From CAWKOH01 sp963851245 (GTDB taxonomy: Bacteria > Actinomycetota > Acidimicrobiia > Acidimicrobiales > Palsa-688), in assembly GCA_963851245.1 (NCBI GenBank), contig CAWKOH010000001.1:186001-250000 (forward strand): a stretch of DNA of 64,000 nucleotides, written 5' to 3'. Within the stretch, counting starts at the first letter, position 1; each line of letters opens with the position of its first letter. The notes beneath the pieces are model-generated. The model did not search any database. It was not told where the DNA came from and saw only the letters and a list, made by a program, of their open reading frames with translations. The position numbers and the translations under genes were made by a program. Below are positions 18,173-25,937 of the stretch, one piece after another.

Positions 18173-18552
18173 ATGCCGGCGAGGCTGAGCTTCACCAAGA
18201 TCCTGGTGGATGACCTCGACGCCGAGTCAGCCTTCTACGAGGCAGTGCTCGGCCTTCGGCGCTCCACGCGCTTCGAGTTGACGATCGACGGTTCCTGCAT
18301 GGAGGAAGTGATCCTGGAAGCTGATGGCTCGAACTTGATTCTCGTCCACTGGCGAGACCAACCGGCGCCACCGAGGGGCGAGGTGGTGCTGGGCTTTCGG
18401 ACCTCGAACGTGGAAGGCCTCTTTGCCCGGGCAGAGGCGGCCGGGGGGAGGATCGTCAGGCCGCTGAGACCGGTCGAGGAAGCCGGCGGTCTTTGGCTGG
18501 AGTATTCGAGGACCCGGAGGGCCACGCCTGCGAGCTCGTGGAAGAGGGTTGA
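18173..18552 (+). pseudogene. VOC-fold protein, frameshifted near the C-terminus
   Basis: ATG 18173 follows AAAGGAG. The protein reads as a normal VOC member (FTKILVDDLDAESAFYEAVL, RTSNVEGLFARAEAAGGRIV) until about 18490-18500. The expected end, GVFEDPEGHACELVEEG with a stop at 18552, is found in another frame. A single frame change therefore disrupts the last strand, which supplies a metal ligand (Glu) in this family. Without correction the frame runs on to 18631 as unrelated residues. It is the first gene of a three-gene set with TauD and an amidohydrolase, all three damaged. Confidence 0.7.
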
Positions 18553-18675
18553 GGCCAGCCGGCTAGCGGACCTCGTAGCGGTTCTGGACCTATTACCATT
18601 AGCTGTAGGAGCAGGCCTTCCGAGGTCATAAGTGACGAGCCGCCGGGGACCAGCTCGAGAGTGGGAGGGTGCTGG

Positions 18676-19537
18676 ATGAGTACCGAGGTCCTGAGCGGAG
18701 CGGGAGCCCTGATTTCGGAGATAGACCTCGACCAGGATCCGACGCCAGGTGAGCGAGACCGGTTCCGGCAGCTGTTTCGTGACCGTCATCTACTGGTCTT
18801 CCGCGACCAGGACTTGTCGCCGGAGCGCCAGGCCGAGGTCACCGGCTGGTTCGGGCCGGTGCGATCGTCCCCGGCCGGGTCCGTCGGCTACGTCTCCAAC
18901 GTGCGCCCTGATGGACTCGTCCCTGAGGGGCCGTTGCCGTTCCATTCCGACATGTCCTTCACGGAGCATCCGCTCCTTGGCATTTCTCTCCACGCCCTCG
19001 AGATCCCGAGCCAGGGTGCGTCCACTCTGTTCGCCAACGCGGTTGTCGCGGTTGACAGTCTGCCGGAAGCAGTCCGGTCCGCTCTGGCCGGTCGACGGAT
19101 CGTGAACGTCGCCGGTTACGGGGCCAACTTCGGTACCCGTAGGAGAGAGTGGGAGTGCGATCCTCTCGAGCCTCGAGCCGAGCATCCCGCCATTGACATC
19201 CACCACCTCTCCGGCCGCCCGGTGCTAAAGATCGAATTCTCTGAGCACCTCGCATGTGGTCGGGATGGAGCCGGATGACAGCGAGTCGGTGATCCAGAAA
19301 GTGTTCGCCGTCCTGTACGACGCGGCCAACATCTACGAGCATCACTGGCAAGTCGGGGACCTCCTGATCTTCGACAACATCGCTGTTCACCATGCCCGAC
19401 GCGAGTTTGACTCAGCGGAGAGGCGCACCCTGCAGCGGGTGGTGCTCGACGATCACGGACCGGCCGAAGTCAGCCCCGAGCTGGCTGCCCTCTACAACCA
19501 CGCCCAGCAACTAGCCGGACAAGGACGGCGGCCATGA
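18676..19537 (+). pseudogene. TauD/TfdA-type alpha-ketoglutarate dioxygenase, frameshifted
   Basis: ATG 18676 follows GGGAGG at proper distance. The first frame holds LLVFRDQDLSPERQAEVTGW and the iron ligands HSDMSF (H-x-D). At 19249-19254 the frame changes, and the second frame continues SHVVGMEPDDSE, GDLLIFDNIAVHHARREF (distal His and 2-oxoglutarate Arg region) up to 19537. Joined, it is a full-length non-heme Fe(II) dioxygenase of about 285 residues that would hydroxylate or cleave a small substrate using 2-oxoglutarate and O2. Its stop overlaps the next start (ATGA). Confidence 0.8.
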
Positions 19538-20195
19538 CCATCATCGACGTAGACAGCCACTTCGAAGTCGCCGTCCGCCCTCAGGACCATCCACTACGCC
19601 ATCTGAAGGAGTTCATCCCCACTTCGCATCAGTACATCGCTGGAGCGGTCTCGGGAGACCTGCTTCGATTCACCCCGGAGACCGACGCACCTCCGGTGGA
19701 TGTCCTCGGCACCATGCTCAACCCTGTCAACACCTCCAGCACCCGGTTCGCCACCCTTGAAGTTGCACCCGGCGAACCATCATTCGAGGATCGAGCGCGG
19801 CGGAACGCATCGAGTGGATGAACCGCGTCGGAATCAACTTCGCGCTGGTCAACCCCGGGTCCATCGGGATCATGGCGTGTCTCTTTCTCAGTGACCATCG
19901 CCGGGACGCCTTCCAGCGGTGCAACGACTTCCTTGCCGACTGGCTCCACGGCCACACCGACCGCCTCTCCCCGGTAGCGCTGATCGACTGGACCGACCTT
20001 GATCTCGCCGTCCGCGAGTTGCACCGGATGCGCGACCGGGGCAGCCGGGCCTTCTGGATCCGGGCCGAGCCGCACGAGGGTGTGGCGCCGGCTCACCCCA
20101 CCTGGGACCCGGTCTGGTCAGCGGCGACCGATCTGGGCATGATCGCCGTTCTCCACGTCGGTAATACTCCGCCCGCTTTCCAGGAGATCCATTGA
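19534..20195 (+). pseudogene. Amidohydrolase, frameshifted and C-terminally truncated
   Basis: The first frame begins MTIIDVDSHFEV with a D-x-D-x-H type metal motif. Near 19800 it changes frame to AERIEWMNRVGINFALVNPG and continues to DLGMIAVLHVGNTPPAF, then stops at 20195. Relatives have about 380-400 residues, so the C-terminal 40 percent, including the last metal-binding Asp and the closing helices, is missing. It overlaps the TauD stop by ATGA, so the two were co-translated. The downstream boundary runs almost straight into the DUF35 gene on the other strand. Confidence 0.75.
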
Positions 20196-20221
20196 CGCTG
20201 TGACACACGCCATGGGTGGCC

Positions 20222-20635
20222 TTACGCGGGCGCAAAACGGTAGAGCACGATGTCCTCTTCCGGAACGTCCTCGTACACCACCTTGATGGGCATGCCGATC
20301 CTTACGTCGGCCGGGTCAACATCGACCAGATTACCGGTGACGATCAGAGAGCGGGGCTCTTCCGCCAGCTTCGCCAGGACGACGACGTAGGGGACCTCGT
20401 CGTTGAAGGCCCCGGGACCCCGATGTACCACGCTGAAGCTCCAGACCGTGGCGTCACCCGATACGGCCACCCACTCCTGGTTCTCCGAGTAGCAGCTCCG
20501 GCAGGCGGGATAGGGAATCCAGTTGTAGTCGCCGCAGTCAGCGCACTTCGGTACGCGAAACTCCCTCAGCCGGAGGCCATCCCAGAACGGCTGGTTCAGA
20601 ACCGTGGTGTCCGGAAGCGGTTTCAGATAGGTCAT
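20222..20635 (-). CDS. OB-fold/zinc-ribbon (DUF35) partner of SCP2-type thiolase
   Basis: A 137-residue protein with a rubredoxin-like zinc ribbon (Cys31, Cys34, Cys45, Cys48), then an OB-fold region (ATVWSFSVVHR, PYVVVLAKLAE). DUF35 proteins bind acyl-CoA and dock onto thiolase-like enzymes; in steroid side-chain degradation a DUF35 domain (ChsH2) binds the aldolase Ltp2. Here it is the last gene of a minus-strand operon with a thiolase and two hotdog hydratase genes, 10 bases after the thiolase stop. One of three DUF35-thiolase pairs in the window. Confidence 0.88.
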   Translation of the reverse strand: MTYLKPLPDTTVLNQPFWDGLRLREFRVPKCADCGDYNWIPYPACRSCYSENQEWVAVSGDATVWSFSVVHRGPGAFNDEVPYVVVLAKLAEEPRSLIVTGNLVDVDPADVRIGMPIKVVYEDVPEEDIVLYRFAPA

Positions 20636-20645
20636 GGGGCCCTTC

Positions 20646-21821
20646 CTAGTCCTTCGCCATCACAAGGACACTCGCCAGGGCGTGGACCCCCCAACCCTGC
20701 TGCAACGACACGCCGATCTTGGCGTCGGGAACCTGGCGGGCACCGCAGTCGCCGCGTAGCTGTCGCGTGATCTCGATGGGGTGCATGCCGGAAGGATCGC
20801 CGGCGTGGCTGTTGGACAGCAGTCCACCATCGGTATTGGTCGGCATCTTCCCGCCGAGCCGGCAGTGGCCCTCTTTCACGTAGTCCGCCCCTTCGCCCAG
20901 CTTGCAGAACCCCATCTCCTCGAGATTTCTGATGGTGGTTATGGTGAAGCAGTCGTAGACGCCGGCCACGTCTATGTCGTCCCTCGCGATGCCGGCGAGG
21001 CCGAGCGCCCGATTGGTTGCCTTGCGTACCGACTTTCCCTCCTCCGGGAACCAGGGGTCGTTGATGGTGCCATAGAAGTCGGTGTAATAGGCCTCGGCAC
21101 CTCCGAGGATCCAAACCGGTTGATGGCGGCAGCTTCGAGCCACTTCAGCAGAGGTGATGACGATGGCATAACCGCCGTCGTTGTCGAGCGAGCAGTCGAG
21201 GAGATGAAGGGGCTCACAGATGTACCGGGAATTGACGACGTCGGCCACCGTGATGTCGCCCTTGCGGCCCATGATGGAATCGGGGTTCAAGGTGGCGTGA
21301 TGGCGGGTGAAGACGGCGACCTCGGCGAGGTCCTCACTGGTGACGCCGAACTCATGCATATACCGCTGGGCCCAGAGCGCGTACCACGTCGTCATATAGG
21401 CCCCGTGCTGCATGAAGCTCCACTCGGGAACTCGTGGCGCCTTGTCCACCGGTCGGGCTACTCCCCGCGGTCCGGTCAGGCTGCCGGCCTTGCCGTAGAA
21501 CAGGACCGCGACCTCGGTCAAGCCGGCTGCGATCGCCGCCGCCGCCTTGGCCAGCTGGCCGGAAGCACCCCCCAGCTCCACCAGGCTCAGCGGCCGCTCC
21601 CCTAGCTGCTCGGCCCAGAACTGGTGCGCCGGGGTCCCGGCCAGATGGTCCGAGCCCGTCATCGGAAGCAGGCCGTCGATGTCGGACATGCTCAAGCCGG
21701 CATCATCGATCGCGCCACGGATGGATTCCATCTGAAGCGAGAACGACGTTCGGTCCGGGAGCTTTCCCTGCGCCGTCGTGTAAACGCCAACTATGGCCGC
21801 TTGTCGCTTCGGGAATCCCAT
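20646..21821 (-). CDS. SCP2-thiolase-like protein, probable acyl-CoA aldolase
   Basis: A 391-residue thiolase-fold protein starting at ATG 21821 behind GGAAAGGAA; the open frame extends further upstream but overlaps the MaoC gene. At the position of the thiolase nucleophile it reads VELGGASGQLAKAA, with Gly where canonical thiolases have Cys. The usual HEAF position reads VYDCFT, with a tyrosine. Loss of the Cys and presence of Tyr recalls Ltp2, a retro-aldolase rather than a thiolase. Together with the flanking hydratase genes and DUF35 it probably cleaves a beta-hydroxyacyl-CoA. Canonical thiolysis seems unlikely. Confidence 0.85.
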   Translation of the reverse strand: MGFPKRQAAIVGVYTTAQGKLPDRTSFSLQMESIRGAIDDAGLSMSDIDGLLPMTGSDHLAGTPAHQFWAEQLGERPLSLVELGGASGQLAKAAAAIAAGLTEVAVLFYGKAGSLTGPRGVARPVDKAPRVPEWSFMQHGAYMTTWYALWAQRYMHEFGVTSEDLAEVAVFTRHHATLNPDSIMGRKGDITVADVVNSRYICEPLHLLDCSLDNDGGYAIVITSAEVARSCRHQPVWILGGAEAYYTDFYGTINDPWFPEEGKSVRKATNRALGLAGIARDDIDVAGVYDCFTITTIRNLEEMGFCKLGEGADYVKEGHCRLGGKMPTNTDGGLLSNSHAGDPSGMHPIEITRQLRGDCGARQVPDAKIGVSLQQGWGVHALASVLVMAKD

Positions 21822-21837
21822 CAGCGGTTCCTTTCCC

Positions 21838-22275
21838 TCATGTGTCGAGCAGGACCTCGCAGGTCCCCGGGGCCAATCGGTTCCCGTCCTCGTCCTGGGT
21901 CCATACTTCCAGCGTGACGGATAGGCCGTCCGCCGTCGGCTCGACCGCGGTGACCCGGCCGCGGGACGAGACAACTTGATCGCGGAGGTTGGGAGCCCGG
22001 AACTGGCAGGACACGGAGAGGATGCGACCGGCGTCGCCCAGCCATTCCCTGACCACGTTGTGGAGGTAGGAGAACTGAAGGTTGCCCATGCCGATGGCTC
22101 CCGGAAGGCCAGCTTCCCTGCCGGCCGCGTCGTCCATGTGTATAGGTACAAACTCCTCGTTTACCGCGGCGTAGCGGTTCCAGATGGCGAATCCGGTTTT
22201 GCGCTGGAACGGTGGGACCTCGTCGCCCACCTTTACCGACGTGGCGTCGAGCATGCCGTCGACTCCTTCTGTCAT
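21838..22275 (-). CDS. MaoC-like hotdog enoyl-CoA hydratase subunit
   Basis: ATG 22275 overlaps the stop of the upstream gene (TGATG), giving 145 residues. The segment VNEEFVPIHMDDAAGREAGL matches the hydratase-2 signature, with Asp/His in the positions that activate water. GNLQFSYLHNVVREWLG and CQFRAPNLRDQVV follow the hotdog helix and strand. It probably pairs with the product of 22275-22820 as a heterodimeric hydratase, as ChsH1-ChsH2 do. It acts in the cytoplasm on an alpha,beta-unsaturated acyl-CoA. Confidence 0.85.
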   Translation of the reverse strand: MTEGVDGMLDATSVKVGDEVPPFQRKTGFAIWNRYAAVNEEFVPIHMDDAAGREAGLPGAIGMGNLQFSYLHNVVREWLGDAGRILSVSCQFRAPNLRDQVVSSRGRVTAVEPTADGLSVTLEVWTQDEDGNRLAPGTCEVLLDT

Positions 22276-22820
22276 CAGTAGCGGATCAAAGTCAGGCGGG
22301 TCTGCTTGACGACCTCGCCTCGTTGGTTCGTCCACGTGGTCTCGAGCGGGGTGAAGAGCATCAGACCCAGCGATCCCTCGCGTTCGCTGTACTCTCCGAG
22401 GAGGGTGACCGAGGTGATCACATCACCAGGACGGATGGGAACCCCGTATTTAACAGAAACTCCCCCATTCAGCTGGTTCATCAGGTGCGGGCCCTCGATC
22501 CCCAATGAACGCTCGGTGCTGTCCGCATCTGTGGCAGCAGACGAGGGTCTGGCACCTTTGGGCTCGGCTCTCATCCAGGCGAACGGGTTGAATTCCTCGG
22601 GGGCCACAATGCCACCGGCCCGGCTGTGGCGCGCCGCCACTTCGTCCCAGAATCGGGCCGGAGGTTCTTCGGGGTAATAGACGGCGACTGCCCACTTTCG
22701 GATATCCGATTCCGAAACGGGATACGACACCATCCGGGAAAGCTCCGATCCGATGGCCTGGCGCATCTGCGGGCTGATCGCAGTCCGCTGGTTGTCCTTC
22801 TCGGTCTGCTGGGAAGTCAT
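22275..22820 (-). CDS. FAS1-like/MaoC N-terminal-type hydratase subunit
   Basis: Start ATG 22820 (MTSQQTEKDNQ) gives 181 residues; the open frame continues upstream to 22979 but into DNA overlapping the RraA-like gene. SESDIRKWAVAVYYPEEPPA and IVAPEEFNPFAWM are typical of the FAS1-like dehydratase domain, which forms a hotdog without the full catalytic motif. GVPIRPGDVITSVTLLGEYS follows. It is the first gene of the four-gene operon 22820 to 20222, and its stop overlaps the MaoC start. It probably is the structural or CoA-binding half of a two-subunit hydratase. Confidence 0.82.
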   Translation of the reverse strand: MTSQQTEKDNQRTAISPQMRQAIGSELSRMVSYPVSESDIRKWAVAVYYPEEPPARFWDEVAARHSRAGGIVAPEEFNPFAWMRAEPKGARPSSAATDADSTERSLGIEGPHLMNQLNGGVSVKYGVPIRPGDVITSVTLLGEYSEREGSLGLMLFTPLETTWTNQRGEVVKQTRLTLIRY

Positions 22821-22915
22821 GCCCAGCGCTCCCTCCACTCGAATGCAAACTGAGTCTGATTCAAAAATATAGCAAGGATGACTCGGTCGGTCCCATCGAC
22901 CCTCGCCAAAGGCGA

Positions 22916-23611
22916 CTATCCGGGTTCGGCCGACCAGGCGGCGGAGAAGGCCTCGAGGCTGAACTTTGGCGACCGGCACACCTCGATGACCCGCCGTTCT
23001 TTCTCTTCAACCGCTCTGATGGCGTCGGGCAGGGCGGCGGCCAGTTCGAGCGGGACCTTCACGACGCCGTGGCGGTCGGCGTGTATCAAGTCGCCCGAAG
23101 CGATGGTAACCCCGCCAACTTCGACGGGCTCGCCCACCTCCAGGACGTCGACGAATCCGCCCCCCACCCCCGGTCCGCCGGCAAAGGTCTGGAAACCCGC
23201 CTGTTCCATCTCCTCGATGTCCCTAACCGGACCGTTGGTCACTCCACCCGTGCAGCCCAGGGCGACGTACAGATTGGCCGTTACCTCTCCCCATATGCAC
23301 ACCGGCCCCTTCCAGTCACCGATATTCTCAGCCACCAGGATCCGGGGCTCGGGCACGGTGAGTATGTGCTCGTCCGCTCGCCTGTTCGGCGCACTCGGCT
23401 GCGTGCTCGGCCCCTGAGTGCTCGTCGCCACCTTACGGGTGGCGGCGAAGCCAACCCGGCGGCCCAAATCCGGGGAAGTGCATCGGATGGTAAGCCGATC
23501 AAGGCTTTCCAACCGGGACGGGTGCACTCCCAGTCGTTTCAGCCCGTTGAGAACCGACGGCGTGCTGAACTGGACCAGCTCGTCGACTGTGGATCGATCG
23601 ACCTCCACCAC
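22916..23611 (-). CDS. RraA-like / HMG-type aldolase family protein
   Basis: From GTG 23611 (AAAGGGG four bases upstream) the protein has 231 residues. The family signature is GGVTNGPVRDIEEMEQAGF, and GDLIHADRHGVVKVP follows near the C-terminus. Members include 4-hydroxy-4-methyl-2-oxoglutarate aldolases, oxaloacetate decarboxylases and the RNase E inhibitor RraA. In a catabolic context a 2-oxo-acid aldolase or decarboxylase is more likely. The open frame extends upstream to 23929 but without similarity. It lies 95 bases before the hydratase operon on the same strand. Confidence 0.82.
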   Translation of the reverse strand: MVEVDRSTVDELVQFSTPSVLNGLKRLGVHPSRLESLDRLTIRCTSPDLGRRVGFAATRKVATSTQGPSTQPSAPNRRADEHILTVPEPRILVAENIGDWKGPVCIWGEVTANLYVALGCTGGVTNGPVRDIEEMEQAGFQTFAGGPGVGGGFVDVLEVGEPVEVGGVTIASGDLIHADRHGVVKVPLELAAALPDAIRAVEEKERRVIEVCRSPKFSLEAFSAAWSAEPG

Positions 23612-23810
23612 TACACCCCTTTCGCTACACCGAATGGAAGGGTTCAGTCGGTACCGGTCAGGGAACCGGCTTGGCCTTGGCCACGGCCGCTCGAGCCCGG
23701 GGACCAACCTCGTCGGTGCTACTGAGTGCCGTTCAGTGGGTGGAGGGTACCAACCGCCTGTACCCCCGGTCAAGTGTGGCGCAGCTCCCGTGCGGAGGTA
23801 ATCTCCGCGA

Positions 23811-24467
23811 GTGCGAACGGTGACGACCAGCAATGGCCCGGCAGCTCCCGGCCGACCTAACCAAGCGGGGTCCGCCCCCGTCGACTCCGCCGATCGCTCC
23901 ACCGCATCGAGGCAAGCCATCCTGGCCACGGCGAGGAGGCTGTTCTCGACCTCCGGCTATGCCGCCACGTCTGTCACGGACATAGTCAGGGAGGCGGGCA
24001 CCAGCGTTGGCCTGCCCTACTACCACTTCGGAAGCAAGAAGAGCATCTTCCTGACCTTGTGGAGGGAGTACCAGCATTCTCAGCACGCCCGGACCGACGC
24101 GGCCGTGGCGGAAGCAAGGAGAGCTGGCGAAACTGGAGCCGCCCTGATGCTGGCCAGCATCCGGGCCTACCTCGAGGGCGCCTGGGCGAATCGCGACATC
24201 CTGCCGATGGTCCACGGCCCCGACCGGCCCCCGGCATTCGACGAGACCATGGCCTCGGGGGCCGAGGACTGGCATCGCCAGATGAAGTCACTTCTTGCCC
24301 AATACGACCGCATCACCATCAGGACCGCCATCACCATGATCAGCGGAGGGTTGAGCGCGGTGTGCGTGGATCTGTCCAAATGCGCCAACGACGCCCAAGC
24401 CAAGCGCGTGATCGAGGACGCGCTGCTACTGGTGACCAGCCTTCTCGATGGGCTGCCTCCCCGATGA
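23811..24467 (+). CDS. TetR-family transcriptional regulator
   Basis: About 218 residues from GTG 23811; a GTG at 23820 is equally possible. The HTH is in AILATARRLFSTSGYAATSV and TDIVREAGTSVGLPYYHFGS. It shares this and the following HTLWxEYQ helix with the TetR at 11234-11875, so the two are paralogues that may answer related ligands. It sits upstream of, and in the same direction as, the molybdenum hydroxylase operon, 106 bases away, and is divergent from the RraA-like gene. Confidence 0.9.
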   Translation: MRTVTTSNGPAAPGRPNQAGSAPVDSADRSTASRQAILATARRLFSTSGYAATSVTDIVREAGTSVGLPYYHFGSKKSIFLTLWREYQHSQHARTDAAVAEARRAGETGAALMLASIRAYLEGAWANRDILPMVHGPDRPPAFDETMASGAEDWHRQMKSLLAQYDRITIRTAITMISGGLSAVCVDLSKCANDAQAKRVIEDALLLVTSLLDGLPPR

Positions 24468-24573
24468 AGGCTCGACGGTGTAGGTCGGGGTCCTTTTTGA
24501 ACTATTTTCAGCGGGATGTCGGGTCCGGATATGATCAGGCAACAGTCCGGACCGGCCTCACTTGGGGGGAGAT

Positions 24574-25446
24574 GTGAAACCGACCGCTTTCGAATACCAC
24601 CCGGCCACGACCTCGGAAGAAGCCGTGGCTCTTCTGGCCGAACACGGAGGGGACGCCAAGGTCATCGCCGGAGGACAGAGCCTCGTCCCTCTCCTGGCGT
24701 TGCGTCTGGCCCGGGTCGACCACCTGGTTGACATCAACGGCGTGGGGAGCCTCGCGGGTATTCGGTCGGAGGACGGCCTGCGGATCGGGGCGGTCACCAG
24801 GCACCGGACGGCGGAGAAGTCCCCGCTCGTCATGGAGCAAGCCCCTCTCCTTTCGGCCGCTCTACAGCAGGTCGGTCACGTAGCGATCCGCAACCGGGGA
24901 ACGATCGGCGGCAGCCTGGCGCACGCCGACCCCGCCGCTGAGCTCCCTGCTGCCCTCCTGGCCCTCGATGGACATGTGACAGCCACTAGCTCGAGGGGCA
25001 CCAGAACGATCAACGCTTCGGACCTGTTCGCCGGTTTCCTCACCACGAACCTCGAGCCGGACGAGCTCCTGACCGAGATCGTCCTGCCCCCATGGAATCC
25101 GAAGGCCGGTTGGTCGGTCCAGGAGTTCGCCCGGAGGAGCGGGGATTTCGCTATAGCGGGTGTGCTCACCGTCCTCTCGATGAACGGCAACCGGCGGGTG
25201 GACGACGCCAGGATCTCCCTCATCGGAGTCGCATCCACGCCGGTCCGAGCCAGCAGCGCGGAACAAGCCCTCATCGGCGAGGCGCCGTCTGACGAATTGT
25301 GGTCGTCGGCAGCCGAGAAAGCGGCGCAGGGTCTCGAGCCTCCTTCCGATCTGCACGGCAGCGCTGCCTACCGTCGCCAGCTGACCAGAACCCTGGTACG
25401 GAGATCCCTGCACGAGGCCGCCTCTCGAATTGGAGCACCAGCATGA
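24574..25446 (+). CDS. Molybdenum hydroxylase FAD subunit (CoxM-like)
   Basis: GTG 24574 follows GGGGGGAG. The 290-residue protein has the FAD-binding PCMH-type motifs AGGQSLVPLL and TIGGSLAHADPAAELPA, then the C-terminal CO-dehydrogenase flavoprotein domain. It passes electrons from the iron-sulfur subunit to an acceptor. The stop overlaps the next gene (ATGA), and the set M-S-L forms one operon. Relatives oxidise CO, purines, nicotinate, aldehydes or N-heterocycles; the large subunit argues against CO. Confidence 0.92.
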   Translation: MKPTAFEYHPATTSEEAVALLAEHGGDAKVIAGGQSLVPLLALRLARVDHLVDINGVGSLAGIRSEDGLRIGAVTRHRTAEKSPLVMEQAPLLSAALQQVGHVAIRNRGTIGGSLAHADPAAELPAALLALDGHVTATSSRGTRTINASDLFAGFLTTNLEPDELLTEIVLPPWNPKAGWSVQEFARRSGDFAIAGVLTVLSMNGNRRVDDARISLIGVASTPVRASSAEQALIGEAPSDELWSSAAEKAAQGLEPPSDLHGSAAYRRQLTRTLVRRSLHEAASRIGAPA

Positions 25447-25937
25447 GCAAGCACGTCGTTCACATGAAGGTCAATGGAGTAGAGCGTGAAGGCTATGTCG
25501 AGGCCCGGCGGACCTTGGTCGATTTCCTCCGCGAGGACCTGGAGCTGACCGGGACCCACGTCGGTTGCGAGCACGGGGTCTGTGGAGCCTGCACCGTGCT
25601 CCTGAACGGAGAACCCGTCAGATCCTGCCTGATGTTCGCCGTCCAGGCCAACGGCAGCGAGATAAGGACCATAGAGGGCGTGCTCGGCGACGACGGCGAG
25701 TTCCATCCCCTGCAGGCCGCTTTCCGGGACAACCACAGCTTCCAGTGCGGGTTCTGCACCCCGGGCTTCATGATGACATCGCTGGCGTTGCTGGAGGAAG
25801 GGCCTCTTACCGAGGAAGAACTGCGGCACGAGCTCTCGGGCAACCTGTGCCGTTGCACCGGATACCAGTCGATCGTCGCCGGAGTGCTCGACGCCATGGG
25901 TAAGGCACAGGCTTCGAGCGCCGGGGAGACGGTGTGA
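25443..25937 (+). CDS. Molybdenum hydroxylase [2Fe-2S] subunit (CoxS-like)
   Basis: 164 residues from ATG 25443. The plant-type cluster is GCEHGVCGACTVLLNG with the fourth Cys in VRSCLMF. The second, all-helical cluster domain has CGFCTPG and NLCRCTGY. Both [2Fe-2S] sites are complete. The longer open frame beginning at 25299 lies inside the previous gene and is not the start. The stop overlaps the GTG of the large-subunit gene (GTGTGA). Confidence 0.94.
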   Translation: MSKHVVHMKVNGVEREGYVEARRTLVDFLREDLELTGTHVGCEHGVCGACTVLLNGEPVRSCLMFAVQANGSEIRTIEGVLGDDGEFHPLQAAFRDNHSFQCGFCTPGFMMTSLALLEEGPLTEEELRHELSGNLCRCTGYQSIVAGVLDAMGKAQASSAGETV

